A DNA stretch of 64,000 nucleotides from Neorhizobium petrolearium (GTDB taxonomy: Bacteria > Pseudomonadota > Alphaproteobacteria > Rhizobiales > Rhizobiaceae). Made by a program: the position numbers and the translations under genes. Of this stretch, positions 37,351 to 45,853 are shown piece by piece (within the stretch, counting starts at the first letter, position 1; every line of letters begins with the position of its first letter). The notes beneath the pieces were generated by a model, which saw nothing but the letters and a program-made list of their open reading frames with translations, had not been told where the DNA came from and made no database searches. Location: positions 186,001-250,000 of the forward strand of contig NZ_JAGGJW010000011.1 in assembly GCF_017873175.1 (NCBI RefSeq), given 5' to 3'.

Positions 37351-38535
37351 ATGAACGGGGCGACCTTCTTCCTGGCGGTGAATTTTATCATCGCCATTTC
37401 CTTCTCGCTGGTCTTCGCGGTTGTATCGACTCGCAGCCGCTCGCGAAGTGCTGCGCTCTGGTTCGCGGCCGGCTTTGCAGTCGCTTCGCTCTCGGCGATC
37501 TGCGAGCTGCTGGTCGCCTACACCGCCCTGACCCGATTTTGGGCGATCGGCGCCTTCGCGACCGTGCTCGGCGGCATGATCCTGCTGAGGATCGGCATCG
37601 GGGACCTGTATGGCCGGAAGAGCAATCTGCTTTTCGCAATCTGCTTCCTGGTTGCCTGTACGATTCTAGATGTCCTGATATACAACCTGCCGCGCGGGAC
37701 TGTCCTGCATGCTTTCTCGTATCAGACACCTTTCGCTTTGGTGGTCCTGGCCAGCGCGTTTGCGGTTCTGTCCTCCGCGCGCCGGCTCGCGATTGATCGG
37801 GCGCTCGGCGGCCTGCTCCTGGTCACCGGCCTGCATTTTTTCGGCAAGGCGGGCATGGCTGTGCTGGCGGGAGCGGGGACGACCGCCAAGGATTACATCC
37901 ACACGAATTATGCGCTGATTTCGCAAAGCTCGACAGCCGTGCTGATGGTCGCAGTCGGGCTGACCCTGCTTTCGGTTCTGGTGCTGGAAATCATGGCCGA
38001 CGAGCGCAGCAATTCTGAAAAGGATGCATTGTCCGGTCTCGCCAATCGCCGAGGCTTCGAGAACGGCGTGAAGGCGGCGATAGTGAGGGAGCCGAATGTT
38101 CTGCACGCGGTGATTATCTGCGACCTGGACCACTTCAAGAGCATCAACGACACCTATGGCCACCATGGCGGTGATCTGGTGATCCGTGCTTTCGGCGAGC
38201 TCTTAAAGACGAACGCAGCCAATTCGATCGTCGTCGGCCGCATCGGCGGTGAGGAGTTCGGTGTCTTCATGCCGAATACGACGATAGAGATGGCACTGAT
38301 TTTTGCGCAGTCGCTTCGGGCCGGGACGATGGGGATCCGCATCAGCGCGCTGCCATCGTCCTTTACCGTCACCGCCAGCTTCGGCGTCGCGGAGCTTGCT
38401 CCGGGAGGCGAACTCGCCGACGCGATGCGCAAAGCTGATGCCGCTCTCTACGAAGCGAAACGCACCGGCCGCAATTGCGTCAAGCAAGCGCATCCGGGGT
38501 TTCCGCCTTCTGGACCGATCAGGGTCGTGAAATGA
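37351..38535 (+). CDS. Membrane-bound diguanylate cyclase (GGDEF)
   Basis: A 394-residue protein with about six to seven N-terminal transmembrane helices (residues 1-205) and a C-terminal GGDEF domain. The active site is GGEEF within GRIGGEEFGVF, and DLDHFKSINDTYGHHGGD supplies the metal and nucleotide binding. No RxxD I-site stands five residues before GGEEF, so feedback inhibition may be absent. ATG 37351 has GAGGG four bases upstream; TTG 37348 is the alternative. A terminator follows directly. Confidence 0.92.
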   Translation: MNGATFFLAVNFIIAISFSLVFAVVSTRSRSRSAALWFAAGFAVASLSAICELLVAYTALTRFWAIGAFATVLGGMILLRIGIGDLYGRKSNLLFAICFLVACTILDVLIYNLPRGTVLHAFSYQTPFALVVLASAFAVLSSARRLAIDRALGGLLLVTGLHFFGKAGMAVLAGAGTTAKDYIHTNYALISQSSTAVLMVAVGLTLLSVLVLEIMADERSNSEKDALSGLANRRGFENGVKAAIVREPNVLHAVIICDLDHFKSINDTYGHHGGDLVIRAFGELLKTNAANSIVVGRIGGEEFGVFMPNTTIEMALIFAQSLRAGTMGIRISALPSSFTVTASFGVAELAPGGELADAMRKADAALYEAKRTGRNCVKQAHPGFPPSGPIRVVK

Positions 38536-38559
38536 AAACGGCCGCCGGGGCGGCCGTTT
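38536..38559. terminator. Terminator after membrane GGDEF gene
   Basis: The stem AAACGGCCGCC / GGCGGCCGTTT with a GG loop begins right at the stop codon. It separates the convergent GGDEF and hydrolase genes and is symmetrical enough to work both ways. Confidence 0.8.
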
Positions 38560-38579
38560 GACAAGAGTATCGGAGCGAC

Positions 38580-39257
38580 TCAGCGGATGCGTTTGGCGGC
38601 CGGTTCCGGCACCAGCTCCCCATTGAGACGACGATCGAGATAGTCTTCGCACTCCGCCATAAGGGCTTCCACCTGGCCGTTGAAGAAGTGGTTGGCGCCT
38701 TCGACGGTACGGTGGGTGATCAGGATTCCCTTCTGGGTCTTCAGCTTTTCGACAAGGCCGTTGACATCCTTTTCCGGTGCGACCTTATCGGCATCCCCAT
38801 TGATGATGAGGCCCGACGAGGGGCAAGGCGCAAGAAAGGCGAAATCGTAGATGTTCGGCTGCGGCGCGATCGACATGAAGCCTTCGATCTCCGGGCGGCG
38901 CATCAGAAGTTGCATGCCGATCCAGGCCCCGAAGGAATAACCTGCAACCCAACAGCTCTTGGAATCGGGATGCAGGCTCTGCACCCAGTCGAGCGCGGAA
39001 GCCGCGTCGGAAAGCTCGCCGGCGCCATGGTCAAACTCGCCCTGGCTGCGCCCGATGCCACGGAAATTGAACCGAAGCGTCGTGAAGCCGCGCTTCTGGA
39101 ACATATAGAAGAGTTGGTAGACAATCTGATTGTTCATCGTACCGCCGAACTGCGGATGCGGATGAAGGATGATGGCGATCGGGGCGCTCTTTTCCTTGGA
39201 CGGCTGATAGCGACCTTCCAGGCGGCCGGCAGGGCCGTTGAAAATGACTTCGGGCAT
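38580..39257 (-). CDS. Alpha/beta hydrolase
   Basis: A 225-residue cytoplasmic hydrolase. LHPHPQFGGTMNN forms the oxyanion region, Ser108 is the nucleophile in GYSFGA, Asp155 lies in NGDADKVAP, and the histidine is in EGANHFF. The protein resembles small dienelactone-hydrolase-like enzymes common in alphaproteobacteria. Its substrate is unknown. ATG 39257 has CCGGAG upstream; the alternative start is five codons earlier. It is divergent from the iron-sulfur operon, so its promoter shares the 242-base control region. Confidence 0.88.
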   Translation of the reverse strand: MPEVIFNGPAGRLEGRYQPSKEKSAPIAIILHPHPQFGGTMNNQIVYQLFYMFQKRGFTTLRFNFRGIGRSQGEFDHGAGELSDAASALDWVQSLHPDSKSCWVAGYSFGAWIGMQLLMRRPEIEGFMSIAPQPNIYDFAFLAPCPSSGLIINGDADKVAPEKDVNGLVEKLKTQKGILITHRTVEGANHFFNGQVEALMAECEDYLDRRLNGELVPEPAAKRIR

Positions 39258-39316
39258 TGGTACTCCGGTCAACGTGCTCTGGTTCCGAACAGGTCGTCAT
39301 CACGTCGAGTTTGACT

Positions 39317-39331
39317 TGACGAAGTCGCTCA
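39317..39331. promoter_or_regulatory. Candidate RirA (IRO-type) operator
   Basis: TGACGAAGTCGCTCA matches the TGA-N9-TCA pattern of RirA iron-responsive operators known in Rhizobium. It lies 169 bases before the first cysteine desulfurase start and 60 bases from the divergent hydrolase start. One match of this length in 240 bases has a chance probability of a few percent. Confidence 0.35.
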
Positions 39332-39348
39332 GCTTTTCTACAACTCAG

Positions 39349-39365
39349 TTTAGAACCATTCGAAA
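39349..39365. promoter_or_regulatory. Candidate Irr (ICE-type) operator
   Basis: TTTAGAACCATTCGAAA differs at one position from the ICE pattern TTTAGAA-N3-TTCTAAA bound by Irr in rhizobia. Ten bases of it, CCATTCGAAA, recur 19 bases downstream at 39375-39384, giving a tandem half-site. It lies in the control region of the suf operon, where Irr control fits known biology. Confidence 0.5.
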
Positions 39366-39436
39366 CTTTGGGCGCCATTCGAAATGGAGCCCGATGCGAT
39401 GTCTCATAAGGCAAGGCTGGCGGAAATTTCAACAAA

Positions 39437-39456
39437 AATGCGGAATTCTCCGCATT
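39437..39456. promoter_or_regulatory. 8-bp inverted repeat upstream of suf operon
   Basis: AATGCGGA / TCCGCATT separated by ATTC is a perfect inverted repeat ending 43 bases before the first suf start codon. It could be an operator or a leader hairpin. No regulator can be assigned. Confidence 0.3.
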
Positions 39457-39499
39457 CGTGAGATTTGACTGCTATCTAGGAACGGAAATCGATCAGGCA

Positions 39500-40666
39500 A
39501 TGGCGCCAAACCGCACATATCTGGACTGGAACGCGACCGCACCTTTGAGTGCGCCGGCTCGCGCTGCCATGTTGGATGCGTTGCGGCTGCCCGGCAATGC
39601 TTCGTCGGTGCATGGCGAGGGCAGGGCGGCCCGCGGCCTGCTGGAAACGGCACGGCGGCAGGTGGCGGCTCTCGTGGGTGCCGAGGCGCCGCATGTGACC
39701 TTCGTGAGCGGAGCGACGGAAGCGGCCAATCATGTGCTGACGCCCGAATTCCGGATGGGTCGCGCCCCGTTGACGGTCAGCCGGCTCTATGTTTCGGCGA
39801 TCGAACATCCGGCGATCCGTGAAGGCGGGCGTCTCGACCCGGAGCGGGTCACGAAGGTGCCCGTCAATCGCGATGGGATCGTCGATCTGGCGGCGCTCGA
39901 AAACCTGCTCGCCGGCCATGATCGCAGTTCTGGTCTGCCGATGGTGGCTGTGATGCTGGCCAACAACGAGACGGGCATCATCCAGCCGGTGGCGGAAGCC
40001 GCCGCGATTGCTCATGCGCATGGCGGGCTGATGGTGGTGGACGCCGTGCAGGCGGTCGGCCGCGTGCCGGTTGATATCAATATCCTGGACGCGGATTTCC
40101 TGATCCTCTCGTCCCACAAGATTGGCGGCCCGAAGGGCGTCGGTGCATTGGTCTCGCGCGGCGAGGTGCTGATGCCGAAGCCGCTGATCCGCGGTGGCGG
40201 ACAGGAGAAGGGCCATCGTTCCGGCACCGAGAATTTTCATGCCATCGTCGGCTTTGGTGCGGCAGCAGCCGCGGCGCTTGAAAATCTCGAAGAGCGCAGC
40301 GCCACAATCGCTCGTCTGCGTGACCGGCTGGAGGCGGGCATGCGTCAGGCGGCGCCGGATGCTATCATCCATGGCGAAACAGTCCCGCGTGTGGCGAATA
40401 CCTGCTTCTTCACTTTGCCGGGTCTGAAGTCCGAAACCGGACAGATCGCCTTCGATCTCGAAGGCATCGCGCTGTCGGCCGGCTCTGCATGCTCTTCGGG
40501 AAAAGTGGGCGAAAGCCATGTGCTGAGCGCGATGGGGTGCGATCCCAAGCTCGGCGCGCTCAGGATTTCGCTCGGGCCTGATACGACCGACGAAGACATC
40601 TCGCGGGCGCTTGCGGCTTTCACCAAGATTGCCAGCCGCCGGAGGTCGACGGGCGAAGCGGCCTGA
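39500..40666 (+). CDS. Cysteine desulfurase, first copy in suf operon (SufS2/IscS-like)
   Basis: A 388-residue pyridoxal-phosphate enzyme that frees sulfur from cysteine as a persulfide. The N-terminus TYLDWNATAPLS is NifS/IscS-like. Lys207 in SSHKIGG binds the cofactor and Cys331 in GSACSSG is the persulfide cysteine. ATG 39500 (MAPNRTYLDW) is chosen over a GTG 14 codons upstream. It leads the operon followed by sufB, C, D, sufS, sufT and sufA. Rhizobial operons of this order carry two cysteine desulfurases, and this is the group II or I (Isc-like) one, distinct in active-site loop from the later SufS. Confidence 0.93.
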   Translation: MAPNRTYLDWNATAPLSAPARAAMLDALRLPGNASSVHGEGRAARGLLETARRQVAALVGAEAPHVTFVSGATEAANHVLTPEFRMGRAPLTVSRLYVSAIEHPAIREGGRLDPERVTKVPVNRDGIVDLAALENLLAGHDRSSGLPMVAVMLANNETGIIQPVAEAAAIAHAHGGLMVVDAVQAVGRVPVDINILDADFLILSSHKIGGPKGVGALVSRGEVLMPKPLIRGGGQEKGHRSGTENFHAIVGFGAAAAAALENLEERSATIARLRDRLEAGMRQAAPDAIIHGETVPRVANTCFFTLPGLKSETGQIAFDLEGIALSAGSACSSGKVGESHVLSAMGCDPKLGALRISLGPDTTDEDISRALAAFTKIASRRRSTGEAA

Positions 40667-40674
40667 TTTTGTCG

Positions 40675-40694
40675 AATTTGCGGAAACGCAAATT
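40675..40694 (+). promoter_or_regulatory. GAAA-tetraloop hairpin, sufS2-sufB gap
   Basis: An 8-bp stem, AATTTGCG / CGCAAATT, capped by GAAA (a GNRA tetraloop), begins 8 bases after the first desulfurase stop. It is AT-rich, so it is not a clear terminator. Confidence 0.45.
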
Positions 40695-40701
40695 TCCGCT
40701 T

Positions 40702-40730
40702 GCCAAAAGGTGTGAAAACAGCCTTTTGGC
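40702..40730 (+). promoter_or_regulatory. Long hairpin, sufS2-sufB gap
   Basis: GCCAAAAGGTGT pairs with ACA and CCTTTTGGC around one bulged G, with loop GAAA. It follows the first hairpin by 7 bases. No T-run follows, so an mRNA processing or stability element fits better than a terminator. Confidence 0.45.
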
Positions 40731-40775
40731 CACTACATAAGGGAGGCGTTTGTCCCCCCGGAATGCTGACAAGAA

Positions 40776-40797
40776 TTGCCGGAATTTGAACCGGCAA
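40776..40797 (+). promoter_or_regulatory. Third hairpin, just before sufB
   Basis: TTGCCGG / CCGGCAA with an 8-base AT-rich loop lies 15 bases before the sufB start codon, close to its GGAG ribosome site. AAGAATTG is repeated on both sides of it. Confidence 0.4.
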
Positions 40798-40812
40798 GAA
40801 TTGGAGAATGAT

Positions 40813-42282
40813 ATGCCTGCCGTCCAGGAAACAGTCGATCAGGTCCGCCGGATTGATATCGACCAGTATAAATACGGTTTCGAGACCGTCATCGAAGTGG
40901 ACAAGGCTCCAAAAGGTCTTTCGGAAGAGATCATTCGCTTCATTTCGGCCAAAAAACAGGAGCCGGATTGGATGCTGGAATGGCGTCTCGACGCCTATCG
41001 CCGCTGGCTTACGATGGAAGAACCGACCTGGGCGCGCGTCGACTATCCGAAGATCGATTTCAATGACCTCTACTATTACGCGGCACCGAAGAAGTTTGGT
41101 GGTCCGAAGTCGCTCGACGAGGTCGATCCGGAGCTTCTGAAGACCTACGAGAAGCTCGGCATTCCGCTCAAGGAGCAGGAGATACTCGCCGGCGTCGAGA
41201 AGCCGAGAGTGGCCGTGGACGCGGTCTTCGATTCGGTCTCGGTCGTGACCACGTTCAAGGAAGAGCTGAAGAAGGCTGGCGTGATCTTCATGTCGATTTC
41301 CGAAGCCATTCGCGAACATCCCGATCTGGTCCGCAAGTATCTCGGTTCCGTCGTTCCTGCCTCCGACAATTTCTATGCGACGCTGAACTCGGCGGTCTTC
41401 ACCGACGGGTCATTCGTCTTCGTGCCGAAGGGCGTAAGATGCCCGATGGAGCTCTCTACCTATTTCCGCATCAACGAGAAAAACACCGGGCAGTTCGAGC
41501 GCACGCTGATCATTGCCGAGGAAGGCGCCTACGTTTCCTACCTCGAAGGCTGCACGGCACCGCAGCGCGATGAGAACCAGCTTCATGCCGCTGTTGTCGA
41601 GCTCGTGGCGCTCGATGATGCCGAGATCAAGTATTCGACCGTCCAGAACTGGTTCCCGGGCGATGCCGAAGGCAAAGGCGGCATCTACAACTTCGTCACC
41701 AAGCGCGGCGATTGCCGCGGTGCGCGCTCTAAGATTTCCTGGACCCAGGTGGAAACCGGCTCGGCGATCACCTGGAAATATCCGAGCTGTATCCTGCGTG
41801 GCGACGACAGCCGTGGGGAGTTCTATTCGATCGCCGTATCCAACGGCCATCAGCAGATCGATAGCGGCACCAAGATGATCCATCTCGGCAAGAACACGTC
41901 GAGCCGCATCATCTCCAAGGGCATCTCCGCCGGCAAGTCGAACAACACCTATCGCGGCCAGGTGTCGATCCATCGCCGCGCCGAGAATGCCCGCAACTTC
42001 ACGAACTGCGACTCGCTGCTGATCGGCGACAAGTGCGGTGCGCATACCGTGCCCTATATCGACGTGAAGAACGCCTCCGCGCAAGTCGAGCACGAGGCGA
42101 CGACGTCGAAGATTTCCGACGACCAGAAGTTCTACGTGATGCAGCGCGGCATTCCGGAAGAGGAAGCGATCGCGCTGATCGTCAACGGCTTCGTCAAGGA
42201 CGTCATCCAGGAACTGCCGATGGAGTTTGCCGTCGAGGCCCAGAAGCTGATCGGCATCTCGCTGGAAGGCTCCGTGGGCTGA
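40813..42282 (+). CDS. sufB: Fe-S cluster assembly protein SufB
   Basis: A 489-residue scaffold subunit of the SufBCD complex, which assembles clusters with the sulfur from SufS. Segments [54 protein letters not shown] and [27 protein letters not shown] are diagnostic, and the C-terminal end has [23 protein letters not shown] 40813 is the natural start (MPAVQET) with TTGGAG upstream; the open frame running from 40750 is not coding. sufC follows 63 bases downstream. Confidence 0.97.
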   Translation: MPAVQETVDQVRRIDIDQYKYGFETVIEVDKAPKGLSEEIIRFISAKKQEPDWMLEWRLDAYRRWLTMEEPTWARVDYPKIDFNDLYYYAAPKKFGGPKSLDEVDPELLKTYEKLGIPLKEQEILAGVEKPRVAVDAVFDSVSVVTTFKEELKKAGVIFMSISEAIREHPDLVRKYLGSVVPASDNFYATLNSAVFTDGSFVFVPKGVRCPMELSTYFRINEKNTGQFERTLIIAEEGAYVSYLEGCTAPQRDENQLHAAVVELVALDDAEIKYSTVQNWFPGDAEGKGGIYNFVTKRGDCRGARSKISWTQVETGSAITWKYPSCILRGDDSRGEFYSIAVSNGHQQIDSGTKMIHLGKNTSSRIISKGISAGKSNNTYRGQVSIHRRAENARNFTNCDSLLIGDKCGAHTVPYIDVKNASAQVEHEATTSKISDDQKFYVMQRGIPEEEAIALIVNGFVKDVIQELPMEFAVEAQKLIGISLEGSVG

Positions 42283-42345
42283 TGGCCCGCTGTCTGAATA
42301 TCGCGCATTGACGCGTCACCGAATAAATCCGGAAGGATAAGAATT

Positions 42346-43101
42346 ATGCTTGAGATCAAGAACCTGCACGCACGCATCGCCGAAGACGGCACCGAGATCA
42401 TCCGCGGCCTGAACCTCACCGTGAAGCCCGGCGAGATCGCCGCCATCATGGGGCCGAACGGCTCCGGCAAGTCGACGCTCTCCTACATCCTGTCGGGTCG
42501 CGAGGACTACGAGGTCACCGAGGGCGACATCCTCTATAACGGCGAGAGCATCCTCGAACTCGATCCCGCCGAACGTGCCGCCAAGGGCATCTTCCTCGCG
42601 TTTCAGTACCCGGTCGAAATCCCGGGCGTCGCCACCATGCAGTTCCTCAAAGTGGCGATGAACGAACAGCGCAAGGCGCGCGGCGAAGCCGAGCTGACGA
42701 CGCCGGACTTCATACGTCGCGTCAAGGACGCTGCCGAGAAGCTGAAGATCGACCAGGCCATGCTGCGTCGTCCGCTGAACGTCGGTTTCTCCGGCGGCGA
42801 AAAGAAGCGCGCGGAAATCCTGCAGATGGCGCTGCTTGAGCCGAAGCTTTGCGTCCTGGATGAGACTGATTCCGGTCTGGACATCGATGCGCTGAAGATC
42901 GTCGCCGACGGGGTCAACGCGCTGAAGTCGCCGGACCGTGCGGTGATCGTCATCACCCATTACCAACGCCTGCTCGATTATATCGTGCCCGACAGCGTGC
43001 ATGTGCTTTACAAGGGGCAGATCATCCGCTCCGGCGACAAGGCGCTCGCGCTCGAACTGGAAGAGAATGGCTATGCCGACATCATTGAAGAAGCGGCTTA
43101 A
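42346..43101 (+). CDS. sufC: Fe-S cluster assembly ATPase SufC
   Basis: A 251-residue soluble ABC-type ATPase that drives conformational change in SufB-SufD. Walker A is GPNGSGKST (36-44), the signature is FSGGEKKRAEI, Walker B is CVLDETDSGLD, and the switch is VIVITHYQRLLDYI. No membrane partner is involved. A good Shine-Dalgarno (GGAAGGA) precedes the ATG. sufD starts 21 bases later. Confidence 0.97.
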   Translation: MLEIKNLHARIAEDGTEIIRGLNLTVKPGEIAAIMGPNGSGKSTLSYILSGREDYEVTEGDILYNGESILELDPAERAAKGIFLAFQYPVEIPGVATMQFLKVAMNEQRKARGEAELTTPDFIRRVKDAAEKLKIDQAMLRRPLNVGFSGGEKKRAEILQMALLEPKLCVLDETDSGLDIDALKIVADGVNALKSPDRAVIVITHYQRLLDYIVPDSVHVLYKGQIIRSGDKALALELEENGYADIIEEAA

Positions 43102-43122
43102 GCGCGCGGGAAGGATGGTGTC

Positions 43123-44409
43123 ATGAACATGCAGACGACAAACCAGCCTATTGGTCGGATGACGGTCGCGGAAACCGCTCTGGTTGAAGCCTTCGGCGCC
43201 CAGTTCGGCGAATTGCCGGGCAATGGCGCGGTCGCTGGCACGCGCGACCGGCTTCTGGACGATTTGAAGAAGGCCGGTCTTCCGACCCGTCGGATCGAGG
43301 CCTGGCATTATACGGACCTGAAAACCCTGTTGCGGACGGTCCCCGAGGCGGCGCCGGTCAGTGCGATCGATCCCTTAGCGCCGCTGGTCGAGGGTTCGGT
43401 TGTCCTTTCGGTGCTGCAGGGGGATGCCGATGACGGCGCTTCGGCCGACGGAATTGAGATTGCCCACTTCAAGGACAAGCTCGCCGATGGTTCGGCCGTC
43501 GCCGGCCTGACGGCGCTCGACAGGGACGATGCGATCGGTCGCATCAACGGCAGCTTCGTACGCGACGGCTTTGCGATCTCGGTTCCTGCCAATGCGGAGT
43601 TGGAAGAGCCGATCGAACTGCAGGTCCTCCATGCAGGGGGGCAGATCCATACGCGTTTCCCGGTCTCCTTCGGTGCGGCCTCCAAGGCGACGATCATAGA
43701 GCGTCACCGGTCGGTGACGGATGATGCAGCGCTCGTGTCATCGATCAGTGACATCGTGCTGGAGGATGGTGCGGAGATCACCTGGATCATCCTGCAGAGC
43801 CAGGGCGCTGCCGATACCCATCTCGGCCAGATTCGCGTCAAGCTCGGGACGAACGCGAAGCTGAAACTCTTCGTCGTTAATGCCGGCGGCAAGCTGGTGC
43901 GCCAGGAACTGCGCATCGACGTCGAAGGCGAGGGCGCCGATCTGACGCTGCGCGGCGTCAATCTTCTCGGCGGAGAAGGCCATACGGACGTGACGCTGGT
44001 TCTCGGCCATAACGTGCCGCACACCAATTCCACGGAAATCATCCGCAGCGTCGTCTTCGATCGGGCCAGCGGCGCCTTCCAGGGCATGATCCGGGTTGCT
44101 CCGGATGCCCAGAAGACCGACGCCAAGATGGCCTGCAACACGCTGCTGCTCTCGGACAATGGCGAGTTCTCGGCCAAGCCGGAGCTCGAAATCTTCGCCG
44201 ACGACGTGGTTTGCGGCCATGGTGCGACAGTTGCGGACATCGACAGGAACCATCTGTTTTACATGATGGCGCGGGGCGTTCCGGAGAACAAGGCGCGGGC
44301 CATGCTGGTCCACGCCTTCGTGGCGGAGATCGTCGAGGAACTCGAGGACGAGAAGCTGGTCGAGGCACTGGAAGGCGTCATTTCGGCCTGGCTTGAAAGG
44401 CATGCCTGA
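43123..44409 (+). CDS. sufD: Fe-S cluster assembly protein SufD
   Basis: A 428-residue partner of SufB in the SufBC2D complex, with a right-handed parallel beta-helix core. Segments PTRRIEAWHYTDLKTL, NTLLLSDNGEFSAKPELEIFADDVVCGHGATVADID and ARGVPENKARAMLVHAFVAEIVEEL match SufD. GAAGGATGG precedes the start codon. A large perfect inverted repeat follows the gene before sufS. Confidence 0.97.
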   Translation: MNMQTTNQPIGRMTVAETALVEAFGAQFGELPGNGAVAGTRDRLLDDLKKAGLPTRRIEAWHYTDLKTLLRTVPEAAPVSAIDPLAPLVEGSVVLSVLQGDADDGASADGIEIAHFKDKLADGSAVAGLTALDRDDAIGRINGSFVRDGFAISVPANAELEEPIELQVLHAGGQIHTRFPVSFGAASKATIIERHRSVTDDAALVSSISDIVLEDGAEITWIILQSQGAADTHLGQIRVKLGTNAKLKLFVVNAGGKLVRQELRIDVEGEGADLTLRGVNLLGGEGHTDVTLVLGHNVPHTNSTEIIRSVVFDRASGAFQGMIRVAPDAQKTDAKMACNTLLLSDNGEFSAKPELEIFADDVVCGHGATVADIDRNHLFYMMARGVPENKARAMLVHAFVAEIVEELEDEKLVEALEGVISAWLERHA

Positions 44410-44438
44410 GCGTGCTGACGGAGGGGCAATCTCTCCTC

Positions 44439-44524
44439 CGTCATCCTCGGGCTTGTCCCGAGGATCTAAGCCAGTTCAAGAACGTAGACGTGGATAGATC
44501 CTCGGGACAAGCCCGAGGATGACG
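44439..44524. repeat. Rhizobial intergenic palindromic element (30-bp inverted repeat)
   Basis: Two exactly complementary 30-base arms occupy 44439-44468 and 44495-44524, separated by 26 bases. Each arm also contains its own smaller palindrome, CCTCGGGcttgtCCCGAGG. This nested structure resembles the palindromic RIME-type intergenic repeats of Rhizobium and Sinorhizobium. It interrupts the suf operon between sufD and sufS and could fold into a large mRNA hairpin, so it may attenuate transcription or protect mRNA ends. No coding potential is seen. Confidence 0.85.
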
Positions 44525-44601
44525 TAGAGCAAGCGGCAACTGCTGCGAAACCAAAACATTCTGCGGTAGCTCCTTAGGGAGCGACATGAAAGGGTCTGAA
44601 A

Positions 44602-45843
44602 ATGGACCAGACAACACCGGTTACCGCTTACGACGTCGAAGCGATCCGCCGGGATTTCCCGATCCTGTCGACCATGGTGCATGGCAAGCCTCTGGTGTAC
44701 CTGGACAACGGCGCGTCGGCGCAGAAGCCGCAGGCGGTGATTGATGCGATCAGCCATGCCTATTCGCACGAATATGCCAATGTCCATCGTGGCCTGCATT
44801 TCCTTTCGAATGCTGCGACGGAGGCCTATGAGGCGGCGCGTGAAAAGGTGCGCCGTTTCCTGAATGCCGGGTCGGTCGACGAGATCGTCTTCACTAAGAA
44901 CTCGACGGAGGCGATCAACACGGTCGCTTATGGCTGGGGCATGCCGAGGATCGGCGAGGGCGACGAGATCGTCGTCACCATCATGGAGCACCATTCCAAT
45001 ATCGTGCCCTGGCATTTCATCCGTGAACGGCAGGGCGCGAAGCTCGTCTGGGTGCCGGTCGATGACGAAGGCGCTTTCCACATCGAGGACTTCAAGAAGT
45101 CGCTGACCGAGAAGACCAAGCTCGTCGCGATCACCCATATGTCGAATGCGCTCGGAACGGTCGTCCCGGTCAAGGAGGTGTGCCGCATCGCGCACGAGCG
45201 GGGCATTCCGGTGCTGATCGACGGCAGCCAAGGGGCCGTGCATATGCCGGTCGATGTCCGCGATATCGATTGCGACTGGTATGTGATGACCGGACACAAG
45301 CTTTACGGCCCGTCAGGCATCGGCGTGCTCTATGGCAAGATGGATCGCCTCAAGGAGATGCGACCCTTCCAGGGCGGCGGCGAGATGATCTTCGAGGTGA
45401 CGGAGGAGAACGTCACCTACAATGATCCGCCGCACCGTTTCGAGGCCGGCACGCCGCCGATCGTTCAGGCGATCGGGCTCGGTTATGCTCTCGATTACAT
45501 GGAAAAGATCGGCCGTGCGGCAATTGCCCGCCACGAGGCGGATCTTGCAGCCTATGCGGCTGAGCGGCTTCGGGCGATCAACTCGCTCAGGATCATCGGC
45601 GATGCGCCGGGTAAGGGCAGCATCTTCTCCTTTGAGCTTGCCGGCATCCATGCCCATGACGTGTCGATGGTGATCGACCGCAGAGGTATCGCGGTGCGTG
45701 CCGGCACCCATTGCGCCATGCCGCTCTTGAAACGCTTCGGCGTGACCTCCACATGCCGGGCATCGTTCGGCATGTACAACACGCGTGCCGAAGTGGACGC
45801 GCTTGCGGATGCGCTGGAATACGCGCGTAATTTCTTTGCCTGA
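44602..45843 (+). CDS. sufS: Cysteine desulfurase SufS
   Basis: A 413-residue group II cysteine desulfurase, the sulfur donor of the SUF system. Lys233 in TGHKLYG binds pyridoxal phosphate and Cys371 in AGTHCAMPLL carries the persulfide. DFPILSTMVHGKPLVYLDNGASAQKP is the standard N-terminus. It starts 192 bases after sufD, across the palindromic element, so it may have its own expression level. It overlaps no neighbour, and sufT starts 10 bases after its stop. Confidence 0.97.
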   Translation: MDQTTPVTAYDVEAIRRDFPILSTMVHGKPLVYLDNGASAQKPQAVIDAISHAYSHEYANVHRGLHFLSNAATEAYEAAREKVRRFLNAGSVDEIVFTKNSTEAINTVAYGWGMPRIGEGDEIVVTIMEHHSNIVPWHFIRERQGAKLVWVPVDDEGAFHIEDFKKSLTEKTKLVAITHMSNALGTVVPVKEVCRIAHERGIPVLIDGSQGAVHMPVDVRDIDCDWYVMTGHKLYGPSGIGVLYGKMDRLKEMRPFQGGGEMIFEVTEENVTYNDPPHRFEAGTPPIVQAIGLGYALDYMEKIGRAAIARHEADLAAYAAERLRAINSLRIIGDAPGKGSIFSFELAGIHAHDVSMVIDRRGIAVRAGTHCAMPLLKRFGVTSTCRASFGMYNTRAEVDALADALEYARNFFA

Positions 45844-45853
45844 GGATTTCGCC

